Source: Actinomadura sp. WMMA1423 | GTDB taxonomy: Bacteria; Actinomycetota; Actinomycetes; Streptosporangiales; Streptosporangiaceae | DNA length: 64,000 nucleotides | Direction: 5' to 3' | Assembly (NCBI RefSeq): GCF_006547145.1 | Contig: NZ_CP041244.1 | Coordinates: 4,650,001-4,714,000 of the forward strand | Shown: positions 15,913-23,345 of the stretch, piece by piece | How the letters are laid out: each line of letters begins with the position of its first letter | Position numbering within the stretch: the first letter of the stretch is position 1 | Notes under the pieces: generated by a model | What the model saw: the letters and a program-made list of their open reading frames with translations, nothing else | Databases searched by the model: none | What the model was told of the DNA's origin: nothing | Translations under genes and position numbers: made by a program

Positions 15913-17844
15913 GTGCTGCGCATCTCCGCCAGTACCGTCCGGGACCGCTGGCCGCTGTTCGCCGGGGCACTGCTGACCGTCTCCCTCGGCGTGGCGCTGG
16001 TGCAGTCGTCGGTGCTCGTGCTGGTCGCGACGGGCGAGCCGAAGATCCCGGCGGGCGCCTCCGGCCGGACGGCCGAGCAGATCCGGGAGGGGTACGTCGG
16101 CGCCGCCACGCTGCTCGGCATGGCCACACCGCTGGCGATGTTCCTGGCGGTGTTCATCGTGGGCTCGACGTTCGCCTTCGCCGTGGAGCAGCGGCGCAAG
16201 GACCTGGCCTTGCTGCGCATGCTCGGCGGAAGCCGTCCCCAACTGGTGAGGCTGCTGCTGGGCGAGGCGTTCCTGCTGGGCCTGGCCGGCAGCGTCGTCG
16301 GGATCCTGCTGGGCGTGCCGGGCACCTGGGTCCAGGCACGGTTGCTGGTCGGGATCGGGCTGCTTCCTCGCGGCTTCTCCCCAGGCTGGTCTCCCGGGGT
16401 CCTGCTGCTGTCACCGAGCGTCGGGATCGGTGTCGCGGTCTTCGGGGTCTTGTCGGCGTCCTATCGGGCGGCCCGGGTCCGTCCGCTGGACGCCTTGCGC
16501 GACGCCCCGCGCGCGGCCCGGGTGATGACGGTCGGCCGCTGGCTGGCGGGTCTGTCCTCCCTCTCGCTGACGGTCGCGCTGGTCATGGCCGGGCACGGCG
16601 CCGACCTGCTCGGCGCCCTGCTGATCGCGATGGCCGTGTCGGTCTTCGGGTCGATCGCCCTCAGCGCGCTGAGCCCGCTCGCCGTCCCGCTGGTCGGCCG
16701 GGTGCTCGGGACGCTGCTGCGCACCGGCGCGCTCGGCGAGCTGGCGCAGGCGAACCTGCGGGACGCCGTGCGGCGCAGCGCCTCGACGGCCGCGCCCGTC
16801 ATCGTCCTGGTCGGACTGCTGGTCGGCCTGACCGGCGCGCTGAACTCGCTGGCCCGGGCCACCGGCGCGGACCTCGAACGGATCACCGCCGCCGACCTGG
16901 TGGTCACTTCGAACGGTGCGGCCGCCGCCCGGATTCCGCAGATTCCGGGCGTCGCCCTCGCGTCCCCGCAGAGCCAGGTCGAGATGTCGGTGACGTCCCG
17001 ACATCGTGTGGAAGGCCGCTCGTACCGTCAGACCCGCCACTCGGGAATCACCGCCGTGGACGGCCCCGCCTACCGGCGCACCCACCGCCTCACCCTCCGC
17101 TCCGGTTCCCTGGACGCGCTACACGGCCGCACCATCGCGATCGGCCCCGGGCTGGCCGCCGAAGGCGTCCGCAGCGGCAGCGTCACCGCACGGATCGGCT
17201 CCCGAAAGGTCAAGCTTCGGACCGTCGCGCGCCTGCCGGAAGTCCTGGAGAACGGAAGCGACAACTTCCTGGTGCCGCGCGACCTCATCCCCGCCGAGGT
17301 GCTCGCGGACGCCCCCACGGAGACCTTCGTCCAGGTCGCCCCCGGCACGTCACCGCAGGCGGTCGCCGACCGGATCCGCGCAGCCGGGGCCGGGGAGGTG
17401 CGCACCCTTCACCAGTGGGCCGAGGCCAGAGTGGCGGACCAACAGCGCGGCACCACGGGGATCATGTCCGTCCTCATGGGAATGTCGGGACTCTATGCGG
17501 CCATCGCGGTCGTCAACGCCGTCGTGATCGCCGCCGCCGAACGCCGCACTGAGTTCGCCGTCGCCCGCGCCACCGGCCTGACCCGCGCCCAGGTCGTCCG
17601 GATGGCCGCCATCGAGTCGGCCGCCGTCACGTTCATCGGCCTGGCCCTGGGGGCTCTGGTCGCAGCGGGGGCACTGGCCGGTTTCTTTCCGGAAATGCAA
17701 GGCGTGCGCATCCTCGCGGTGCCGTGGAACCTCTTCGGCCTGCTGACGGTGGCCGCCCTGACCATCACTCCCGTGGCCGCGGCCCTGACCGCACTCGCCG
17801 CGACGAGACCGTCCCCCACGGCTTTGGTCGCCGCCCGCGAATAG
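15913..17844 (+). CDS. FtsX-like ABC permease
   Basis: A 643-residue membrane protein from GTG 15913, with GGAGG upstream. It has two FtsX-type domains: the first core helices lie at residues 10-180 (including AVEQRRKDLALLRMLGGSR), and the second at 520-640 (AAERRTEFAVARATGLTRAQ). The extracytoplasmic region of about 220 residues between them has a MacB-like periplasmic character. With the ATPase encoded directly upstream it forms a type VII ABC system that acts by mechanotransmission and not by classic channel transport. Substrate unknown. Confidence 0.9.
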   Translation: MLRISASTVRDRWPLFAGALLTVSLGVALVQSSVLVLVATGEPKIPAGASGRTAEQIREGYVGAATLLGMATPLAMFLAVFIVGSTFAFAVEQRRKDLALLRMLGGSRPQLVRLLLGEAFLLGLAGSVVGILLGVPGTWVQARLLVGIGLLPRGFSPGWSPGVLLLSPSVGIGVAVFGVLSASYRAARVRPLDALRDAPRAARVMTVGRWLAGLSSLSLTVALVMAGHGADLLGALLIAMAVSVFGSIALSALSPLAVPLVGRVLGTLLRTGALGELAQANLRDAVRRSASTAAPVIVLVGLLVGLTGALNSLARATGADLERITAADLVVTSNGAAAARIPQIPGVALASPQSQVEMSVTSRHRVEGRSYRQTRHSGITAVDGPAYRRTHRLTLRSGSLDALHGRTIAIGPGLAAEGVRSGSVTARIGSRKVKLRTVARLPEVLENGSDNFLVPRDLIPAEVLADAPTETFVQVAPGTSPQAVADRIRAAGAGEVRTLHQWAEARVADQQRGTTGIMSVLMGMSGLYAAIAVVNAVVIAAAERRTEFAVARATGLTRAQVVRMAAIESAAVTFIGLALGALVAAGALAGFFPEMQGVRILAVPWNLFGLLTVAALTITPVAAALTALAATRPSPTALVAARE

Positions 17845-17860
17845 CAGTCCGAAGCAGGTG

Positions 17861-17899
17861 AAAAAGGGTTTGAGCGAGGAGGCGTCCGGTTGCTACCTT
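17861..17899 (+). promoter_or_regulatory. WhiB7-like promoter, copy 2
   Basis: AAAAA (17861-17865), four bases, -35 TTGAGC (17870-17875), 18-bp spacer, -10 TACCTT (17894-17899). Box identity and spacing match the copy at 8386-8423 exactly, while the spacers differ. Confidence 0.6.
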
Positions 17900-17939
17900 C
17901 GCCGTCGACCGTGAAGAACTCGCAAGGAGGTGAGGACCC

Positions 17940-17993
17940 GTGAACACAGTCACCCATGGGTGCTCCCTCAGCCTGTCACGGTCCGGCGACTGA
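17940..17993 (+). CDS. Leader peptide, 17 residues
   Basis: GTG 17940 begins the peptide VNTVTHGCSLSLSRSGD, stopping at TGA 17991-17993. AAGGAGGTGAGG is upstream at normal distance. It parallels the leader at 8461: both start GTGAAC after GACCC/TACCC, and both contain CATGGGTGCTCCC followed by CACGGTC. A 2-bp difference shifts the frame, so the peptides diverge while the DNA stays similar. Confidence 0.7.
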   Translation: MNTVTHGCSLSLSRSGD

Positions 17994-18005
17994 CGTCCGG
18001 TGTCG

Positions 18006-18036
18006 CCAGGAGCGCCTGAGATCGAGGCTCTCCTGG
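18006..18036 (+). promoter_or_regulatory. Hairpin between leader peptide and acetyltransferase
   Basis: CCAGGAG-C-GCCT (18006-18017) pairs with AGGC-T-CTCCTGG (18025-18036): 7 + 4 bp around a C/T mismatch, loop GAGATCG. The ribosome binding site AAGGAG (18037-18042) follows directly, and ATG is at 18049. Placement fits attenuation of translation or transcription, as in copy 1. Confidence 0.6.
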
Positions 18037-18048
18037 AAGGAGACTCCG

Positions 18049-18843
18049 ATGGACGCAAAGCCCTTCACAACCGGCCTGAGCGAGAACTCGGCGCTGGTCA
18101 CGCGCGTCGCGGACAGGCATTGGCACGCACTCGACGACGACCTGGTGATCGGCCGCGGGTATGCCGAGCACCGGCCCGACGGACGCCTGTTCGTCAGCGT
18201 CGACGCCTGGCACGACTCCACCTTCGACCGGCTCACCGAGGCGATGTTGGCGGAACTGCCGGCGCCGCTCTACACGGTGGTCGATGAAGCAGACGCCGAA
18301 CTGACGGCCAGATGGCGGCGGACCGGTTTCAGGGTCCGGCGCCGCGAGTGGGAGTACGCCGTACCGACCGACCCGCGGGTCACGGGGCTCGAGGAGGTCC
18401 TGCCGCCGCCGGGCGTGACGATCGTTCCCGCGGGCAAGGCGGACGAGGACCTGCTGCGAGCGGTGGACCGCGCGATCCGCGACGAGGTCGAGTCGACCGT
18501 CGGCTGGTGGCAGTCGATGCCCGCGGAGGTGCTGCCCCGCCCCGAGGGCGACACCATCGTCGACCCGTCGAAGTACGCCGTGGCCGCGGCACCGGACCGC
18601 TACCTGGGTCTGATCCGGGTGGTGACGGTGCGCCGACCGCGCATCGGGCTGGTGGCGGTCCGGGCGGGCGAGCAGCGCCGCGGCATCGCGCGGTCGCTGC
18701 TGGCCCACTCGCTGGGCGCGCTGCACCGCTCTGGGTTCGACGCCGCCTGGGCCGAGGCCCAGGAGACCAACCGAGCGGCCGTGGCGCTGTTCGAGGGCAT
18801 CGGCGCCCGGCGGATGGGCAGCAACCTGGAGCTGGTGCGATGA
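18049..18843 (+). CDS. GNAT-family N-acetyltransferase
   Basis: A 264-residue protein. The C-terminal half has the GNAT acetyl-CoA loop (VAVRAGEQRRGIARSLL, about residues 205-221) and the motif B end AWAEAQETNRAAVALFEGIG. The N-terminal half looks like a degenerate second GNAT domain, as in tandem GNATs. AAGGAG is six bases before the ATG. It is preceded by a leader peptide and a WhiB7-like promoter and overlaps an IF-1 paralogue by 4 bp. Drug or ribosomal-protein acetylation are both plausible; eis-type acetyltransferases are known WhiB7 targets. The substrate cannot be deduced. Confidence 0.87.
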   Translation: MDAKPFTTGLSENSALVTRVADRHWHALDDDLVIGRGYAEHRPDGRLFVSVDAWHDSTFDRLTEAMLAELPAPLYTVVDEADAELTARWRRTGFRVRRREWEYAVPTDPRVTGLEEVLPPPGVTIVPAGKADEDLLRAVDRAIRDEVESTVGWWQSMPAEVLPRPEGDTIVDPSKYAVAAAPDRYLGLIRVVTVRRPRIGLVAVRAGEQRRGIARSLLAHSLGALHRSGFDAAWAEAQETNRAAVALFEGIGARRMGSNLELVR

Positions 18844-19061
18844 GGAACAAACACGGCATCGAAGTCGAGGGCAGGGTCGTCGAGTGCCTTCGCAGCGCCA
18901 TGTTCACCGTGGAGATCAAGGGCGGGCACCGAGTGCTCGCGCACATCAGCGGCAAGATGCGCAAGAACTTCATCAAGATCTACCTGGAGGACCGGGTCCT
19001 GGTGGAGCTCACGCCGTACGACGTCACCCGCGGCCGCATAGTCTTCCGCTACCGCAACTAG
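18840..19061 (+). CDS. Translation initiation factor IF-1 paralogue
   Basis: A 73-residue S1/OB-fold protein. MRNKHGIEVEGRVVECLRSA, then MFTVEIKGGHRVLAHISGKM and VELTPYDVTRGRIVFRYRN align along their full length with canonical InfA. The start overlaps the acetyltransferase stop (ATGA), so the two are coupled. The housekeeping infA of actinomycetes normally lies in the ribosomal-protein region with rpmJ and rpsM. This copy has neither neighbour, so it should be a second, conditionally expressed IF-1. Binding to the 30S A-site would place it close to the target of many antibiotics. Confidence 0.93.
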   Translation: MRNKHGIEVEGRVVECLRSAMFTVEIKGGHRVLAHISGKMRKNFIKIYLEDRVLVELTPYDVTRGRIVFRYRN

Positions 19062-19270
19062 ATGTTGACGGGAGTTCGCTGAACCGCGGCTGATGGGCGG
19101 TACCCGGCGGTTGCGCGGCGCTTCGCGCACCGCCGGGGACCGCTCGGCCCCGGACGAGATCACCGGCTCCGACCGGGGACGGGCCCTCCACGCCTTCCAC
19201 TCGGCACCCACCGATGCTGATCGGCTCTGGAGCGTCGACCAGGCCCGACCACCCCGGTTAGCATCCAGCG

Positions 19271-20005
19271 GTGGCGCAACCTCTTCGCTCGGTCACAGCG
19301 TGGCTCGCGGGCCAGGTCGACGTGATCCTCGGGCTGCTGCTCGCGGTGGCCGCCGGGGCGGGTGCCCTGTGGTGGGGGGATCTGCTCAGCTCCGAGGTCT
19401 ACTCTTCTCTGGCCCTGCTAATGGCAGGTATCGCCGCTGCTGTGGCCTTTCGGAGCCGGGCACGTACCGAGCAAGAACGCGAACAACGGCTACTGGAGGC
19501 GCAGCGTGAGCTGCAGGAGGCCGAAAGCGAGCTGACGGCGCAGGAGGACCTGGCGCTGCCGACCCTGTGGAGCGTCACCCACAAGCGGCTGGACTACTAC
19601 CACCAGATCGCCACAGGCCAAGCCCGCCAGTCCTTCCGCAACGCCCAGATCGCCATGGGCATCGGCTTCGTGTTACTCGTCGTCTTCGCCGTCCTGGCCC
19701 TCAACGCCGAGACCACCACCGCCAGCGCGGTCAGCGGCGCGCTCGGCGCCACCGCCGCGGCGTTCGCCGCCTACATCGGGCGCACCTTCGTCCGCTCCCA
19801 AGAGAACGCCGCCTCGCACCTGCGCTCCTACTTCGACCAACCGCTGGAGTTCTCCCGCTACCTGGCCGCCGAACGCCTGCTCAACAACATCGACCGGCTC
19901 GACACCGAGCAGCGCGCCGCCCTCACCGGTGACCTGCTGCGCGGCATCATCCCTCCCCCGGCGAACCCCCAGCCGTCCGCCGAGCCGAACAGCCCTACCG
20001 CCTGA
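19271..20005 (+). CDS. Two-helix membrane protein with coiled coil (TRADD-N-associated-like)
   Basis: A 244-residue protein. Two helices lie at about 18-55 (ILGLLLAVAAGAGALWW, SSLALLMAGIAAAVAF), followed by a Glu/Gln/Arg-rich coiled coil at 60-95. A second hydrophobic pair follows at about 127-170 (QIAMGIGFVLLVVFAVLALN, SGALGATAAAFAAYIG), preceded by the pattern YYHQIATGQARQSFRNAQIA. That pattern resembles the membrane domains found next to TRADD-N/NLR-like proteins, but my recall is uncertain. The start is leaderless: TAGCAT, six bases, GTG 19271. No effector gene is adjacent. Confidence 0.7.
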   Translation: MAQPLRSVTAWLAGQVDVILGLLLAVAAGAGALWWGDLLSSEVYSSLALLMAGIAAAVAFRSRARTEQEREQRLLEAQRELQEAESELTAQEDLALPTLWSVTHKRLDYYHQIATGQARQSFRNAQIAMGIGFVLLVVFAVLALNAETTTASAVSGALGATAAAFAAYIGRTFVRSQENAASHLRSYFDQPLEFSRYLAAERLLNNIDRLDTEQRAALTGDLLRGIIPPPANPQPSAEPNSPTA

Positions 20006-20388
20006 GCGTCTGCCCTTCCGAAGGCGACCGTGAGGCCGCAACGGGAGGCGTCCGACTCGCCCGCAGCCGTCCATCACTTCTCGGTCTCGCGGACGGCCCC
20101 CTGCGGCAGCCGCCGACCGGAGCGGCATGAACCCGGTCCGGGGCGGTGAACCATCCCTCCACGACCCCGCCGGTTCGGACCGTGAAGGCGGCGCGGCGAA
20201 CTGCGGGATGGAGCATCCCCACGGCCCCGGTGACCACCTCTGGTCCGGCGACGTCCGCTCGATTACGCAGGGCGGACGGTGTGCGCCGCAGCGGTCGCGA
20301 TCACGTGCTCGAGCGGCGCGTAGGCCGGTGTCCGGGGGCGTGGATCGGCGGGAGGGCAGGGGCGTGCGCTCTGCCCTCCCATGCCATG
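20006..20388. other. 383-bp interval with no recognisable gene
   Basis: Short frames exist on both strands, but none has credible composition, a ribosome binding site or a recognisable motif. The interval lies between two convergent genes. I see no strong terminator hairpin. Confidence 0.6.
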
Positions 20389-20715
20389 TCAGGCGGACTC
20401 GGTCGGGAGGCCGGCCTCCACCCAGTCCTCGATGCCCTCGCGGTACTTGCGGACGTTGGTGTAGCCGAGAGCGGTGAGCCGATCGGCCACCTGCCCGCTG
20501 TTGGCGCACGCCGGGTTGGAGCAGTAGGTGACGATCTCGGCGTCGTGGTCGGGCAGCAGGGTCGGCACCTGGGCGTTGACGTCGGCCAAGACCAGTTCGC
20601 GGGCACCGGGCAGGTGCTGTTTGGCGTAGTACTCGCCGCCCAGGGTGTCGAGGACGGTCACGGTGCCCGCTTCGATAGCTGCCTTCAGCTCGTCACGGGC
20701 GATGAGTGCGGTCAT
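20389..20715 (-). CDS. Rhodanese-like sulfurtransferase
   Basis: A 108-residue single rhodanese domain. Visible are VLDTLGGEYYAKQHLPGAR (the entry motif), the active loop YCSNPACANS with catalytic Cys65 and a second Cys70, and the closing motif KYREGIEDWVEAGLP. Single-domain rhodaneses transfer sulfane sulfur to thiols or cyanide. The upstream region carries two mirror-image operators spanning its promoter, so it is tightly regulated. It is not in an operon. In similar loci a TetR or ArsR regulator recognises such sites, but no regulator gene lies next to it here. Confidence 0.9.
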   Translation of the reverse strand: MTALIARDELKAAIEAGTVTVLDTLGGEYYAKQHLPGARELVLADVNAQVPTLLPDHDAEIVTYCSNPACANSGQVADRLTALGYTNVRKYREGIEDWVEAGLPTESA

Positions 20716-20736
20716 GCCAGTACCCTTCGATGAATA

Positions 20737-20787
20737 GGACTGCGGTCCGGTTTAACTCCACAGTAGCGGACCGCAGTCCGTTTGCAA
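20737..20787 (-). promoter_or_regulatory. Rhodanese promoter with two mirrored operators
   Basis: Minus-strand -35 TTGCAA (20782-20787), 16-bp spacer, -10 TACTGT (20760-20765). CGGACCGCAGTCC (20767-20779) fills the spacer, and its exact inverse GGACTGCGGTCCG (20737-20749) lies just downstream of the -10. Each element is itself near-palindromic (GGAC-N4-GTCC), typical of a TetR-type repressor site in duplicate. Confidence 0.65.
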
Positions 20788-20992
20788 CCCCGCTGCGGGA
20801 ACCGAGCGCACGATCTCCAGCGCCGGATCGAGAACTCCCGGTTCCGACACTCGCCAATGGCGGGCCTTCTGGCACTGCGACCACGCCAAGATGAGGGCCG
20901 CCCACCCTCGGCACCCGGCAGATCGGGCGTCGCCAGCTCCAGGCACATCGGGCCCGTCCTGCTCCAGGTGGTTCGCCCTTACCGGCAGTGGA

Positions 20993-21070
20993 CCCGCCCG
21001 TCCGGCGAGGCCGGGGGTGGCGCGGTCGCACCCCAGGGGGTCGGGTGCGGCCGCTCGCCGGACGGGCGGG
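20993..21070 (-). terminator. 17-bp perfect inverted repeat after the ATPase gene
   Basis: CCCGCCCGTCCGGCGAG (20993-21009) and CTCGCCGGACGGGCGGG (21054-21070) are exact inverse complements. The 44-base loop has further GC-rich pairing. It lies 5 bp past the stop of the ATPase gene on the minus strand. Between 20788 and 20992 I see no gene. Confidence 0.7.
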
Positions 21071-21074
21071 GGTT

Positions 21075-21503
21075 CTAGAGGGCGAGCCGCGCCCAGACGA
21101 CCTTGCCGCGACCGCCGCCGATCTGCCGGTATCCGCAGCCGCCGGTCGCCAGGAGCCGCACCATCATCAGGCCCCGGCCGCCCTCGGCCTCGGGATCGAC
21201 CTCCGGCACGACCGGCGGCGCGTGGGACGGATCCCAGACCCGGAACTCGATGGCACCGTCCACGAGCGCGACCCAAGCCTGGATCTCGTGCCCCTCGACA
21301 GCGTGAACCACGGCGTTCGTGGCCAGCTCGGACATGATCGTCCGCCCCGCGTAGTCGTGCTGCGCCAGTCCCCACGCCTCACACGCCTCCGTGACGAGCG
21401 ACCGCGTCAGATACACGCTCTCGGGATAAGCACGCCACCGAAGAGCGAATTCCTTTGGCGCCTTTGACGGACGCTTGTCCCACTTGCCCTGAATGACATC
21501 CAC
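21075..21503 (-). CDS. HATPase_c_2 anti-sigma-like ATP-binding protein
   Basis: A 142-residue serine-kinase-like domain of the SpoIIAB/RsbW type. The N-box is ELATNAVVHA, the G1 box WDPSHAP is partly degenerate, and GGRGLMMVRLL is the glycine-rich G2 lid. It starts at GTG 21503 with AAAGGTGG upstream. It is divergent from an Xre-DUF5753 gene followed by a DUF397 gene. This three-gene arrangement matches the WhiJ/AbaA-type developmental regulator clusters that are multiplied in Streptomyces and relatives, in which the ATPase is thought to cooperate with the HTH protein. Confidence 0.88.
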   Translation of the reverse strand: MDVIQGKWDKRPSKAPKEFALRWRAYPESVYLTRSLVTEACEAWGLAQHDYAGRTIMSELATNAVVHAVEGHEIQAWVALVDGAIEFRVWDPSHAPPVVPEVDPEAEGGRGLMMVRLLATGGCGYRQIGGGRGKVVWARLAL

Positions 21504-21603
21504 ACCGGGCCACCTTTCACCGACTGGGCTCTGACGAAAGACTGCCGCCCGCCGATACGGTCAGTACCATTCAACCAACCAATCTGTATTCGGAGGATCT
21601 TGA

Positions 21604-22416
21604 ATGACCTCAGCAAACGAGCTGGACCCGGACAACAACCACTGGCACTGGCTGGCCTCTGACCTGCGCATATGGCGCGTGGAGCGGAACATGACACAGG
21701 AGGCTTTGGGTGAGCTTCTCGGCGTGACCAAGTCCCATGTTTCGAACTGGGAATCGGGCCGCGAAAACATGCCCATGAAGCACGCCGAAACTTTAGATCT
21801 GGTTTGGCGCGCTCGCGGGCATTTCGCCCGACTTCGACGCTTAGCCGAGCGAACGCACGACCCGGGCTGGTGGTCCCAGTACACCCCGCTGGAGGCGAAA
21901 GCTACTCGCGTGAGTTACTGGGCACTCGCGATCATTCCCGGCCTACTCCAGACAGAGGATTACGCTCGCGCCTTGCTCGAGGATGGACAGATCATCGAGG
22001 ACGTGGAGGCGGCCGTCACCGCCCGCATGGCCAGGCAAGCGATCCTCGAGCGAGAAAAGCCTCCTGAACTGCGCGTACTGCTCAACGAGGCGGCGCTAGA
22101 ACAACCGGTCGGCGGGCCAGAGGTCATGCGCCAACAACTCGCCCATCTAGTGGCCCTTAGCCGCAAGCGAAACGTCATCCTCCGCAGTGTGCCCCGCAGT
22201 GTGGGAGCACATATCGGCCTGGACGGCTCCTTCACCCTCCTCAACGGAGCAAACTGGTCTGCGGCCTACATGGAGGCCAACACAGGTGGCAGACTGACGC
22301 ACGACCCCACGATGCTTGACGACTTCGTAAGGCGCTACGACCTCATAGGCTCGGAAGCCTTGTCCGCGTCCGCCTCACGAGGTCATGTCGCACGGATTCT
22401 GGAGGCCATGAAGTGA
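21604..22416 (+). CDS. Xre-family regulator with DUF5753 (WhiJ-like)
   Basis: A 270-residue DNA-binding protein. An N-terminal HTH is visible (NMTQEALGELLGVTKSHVSN then WESGRENMP, residues 29-60), and the DUF5753 effector domain starts with FARLRRLAERTHDPGWWSQY and AIIPGLLQTEDYARALL. GGAGG lies eight bases before the ATG. It overlaps the DUF397 gene by 4 bp. Known members (WhiJ of S. coelicolor) repress differentiation genes until relieved by their small DUF397 partner. The base composition in this gene is visibly less GC-extreme than its neighbours, which hints at recent acquisition. Confidence 0.92.
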   Translation: MTSANELDPDNNHWHWLASDLRIWRVERNMTQEALGELLGVTKSHVSNWESGRENMPMKHAETLDLVWRARGHFARLRRLAERTHDPGWWSQYTPLEAKATRVSYWALAIIPGLLQTEDYARALLEDGQIIEDVEAAVTARMARQAILEREKPPELRVLLNEAALEQPVGGPEVMRQQLAHLVALSRKRNVILRSVPRSVGAHIGLDGSFTLLNGANWSAAYMEANTGGRLTHDPTMLDDFVRRYDLIGSEALSASASRGHVARILEAMK

Positions 22417-22598
22417 TCAAATGGCGGAAGGCCAGCCGGAGCAACGCGTCCGGAAACGAATGCGTGGAGGTGGCCGCTCTCCCTGAGGGGCGCGGCATCA
22501 GAGACAGCAAGGCACCCGACGCCGGACACCTCACCCTCTCCCCCAGGAGCTTCACCCAGGTCATCGCCAGTGCAAAGCGCGGAGACCTGGACGTTTAA
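22413..22598 (+). CDS. DUF397 small protein (BldB/WhiJ partner type)
   Basis: A 61-residue protein with the DUF397 pattern WRKASRSNASGNECVEVA, the RDSKAPDAGHLTLSP middle and a C-terminal FTQVIASAKRGDLDV. DUF397 proteins act with their Xre-DUF5753 neighbours, probably by direct binding. The start overlaps the previous stop (ATGA). A partial duplicate of its 3' end and downstream flank is present at 23195-23284. Confidence 0.9.
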   Translation: MIKWRKASRSNASGNECVEVAALPEGRGIRDSKAPDAGHLTLSPRSFTQVIASAKRGDLDV

Positions 22599-22614
22599 CC
22601 CTCCCGCCAGCGCG

Positions 22615-22671
22615 GACGGCCTCGCCCTCGACCTACCGTGAACCCCGGTCGGTTCGAAGGCGAGGCCCGTC
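22615..22671 (+). terminator. Terminator after DUF397 gene
   Basis: GGCCTCGCC (22618-22626) pairs with GGCGAGGCC (22659-22667), extended by GAC/GTC flanks with one bulged base. It lies 17 bp after the DUF397 stop and faces the end of the convergent DUF5959 gene. Confidence 0.6.
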
Positions 22672-22712
22672 CCGTCCCGGGGCACCACAAGCATGAGGCG
22701 GTAGCTCGTTCC

Positions 22713-23141
22713 CTACGCTGACAGCATCGGCGCCCAGTAGCTCATCACCTGGTGCAGGCGTCGGCGGTGGGCCGCGATCCAGTCGTCCGGGGGGACGAGC
22801 GGGACCCGCACGGTGACCATGGATCCGCCCTCGTCCTCCACGACCACCTCCGGACAGTCACGCTCTCCAGTGAGCCGGATGAAGATAGACGGCCCGCGGC
22901 TCATCTTCATCCAGGCGACGTCTTCGCCGGCGTCGAGCCGGTTCAGAGCGTCGCCCCAGCTCTCCAGCCTCGGAACGGACAGTGCCAGGTCGATCCGGCC
23001 GGAGACGAAGGGCGTCCTGACGACGATCTCGGCGTCGAGTCCGGCGGCCCACCCGGCTGCACGTCCCAGCACGTTGACCGTGACGCTGTTCCCCTCGTCA
23101 TCAGCGAGGGAGATCAGCTCCTTCGGGGGACTGTCGCCCAT
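22713..23141 (-). CDS. Hypothetical protein, DUF5959-like
   Basis: A 142-residue protein (MGDSPPKELISLADDEGNSV ...) with an alternating strand pattern, including VVRTPFVSGRIDLAL, the WGDALNRLDAGEDVAWMKM segment and a Trp-rich tail DDWIAAHRRRLHQVMSYW. The wording matches actinobacterial proteins I recall as DUF5959, of unknown role. They are often found near DUF397/Xre clusters. GAAAGGGC precedes the ATG. The gene appears to have been inserted between two copies of a DUF397 3' end. Confidence 0.7.
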   Translation of the reverse strand: MGDSPPKELISLADDEGNSVTVNVLGRAAGWAAGLDAEIVVRTPFVSGRIDLALSVPRLESWGDALNRLDAGEDVAWMKMSRGPSIFIRLTGERDCPEVVVEDEGGSMVTVRVPLVPPDDWIAAHRRRLHQVMSYWAPMLSA

Positions 23142-23169
23142 GACTCTGCCCTTTCGTCGGCGATCGGTG

Positions 23170-23252
23170 ACGGATCCTCGCCCGGCCGGAGGGCCCCCAC
23201 GAGCTTCGCCCAGCTTGTCATCCGCGTGAAGCGCGGAGACCTGGATCTCTAA
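23170..23252 (+). pseudogene. DUF397 3' remnant (duplicate of 22541-22598)
   Basis: The frame ending at TAA 23250-23252 reads TSFAQLVIRVKRGDLDL, clearly the tail of a DUF397 protein. The DNA that follows (AACCCTCCCG ... GCGGACGGCCTCGCCCTCG) repeats the sequence after the intact DUF397 gene. The N-terminal two thirds are missing, so it is a fragment and not a gene. Confidence 0.75.
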
Positions 23253-23345
23253 CCCTCCCGACGACGCGGACGGCCTCGCCCTCGCTGAATTGGAGTGCTG
23301 TGCCTCGGGGGCGTCTGTAGGGTCGGGATCGAGGTGGGAAGGCTG

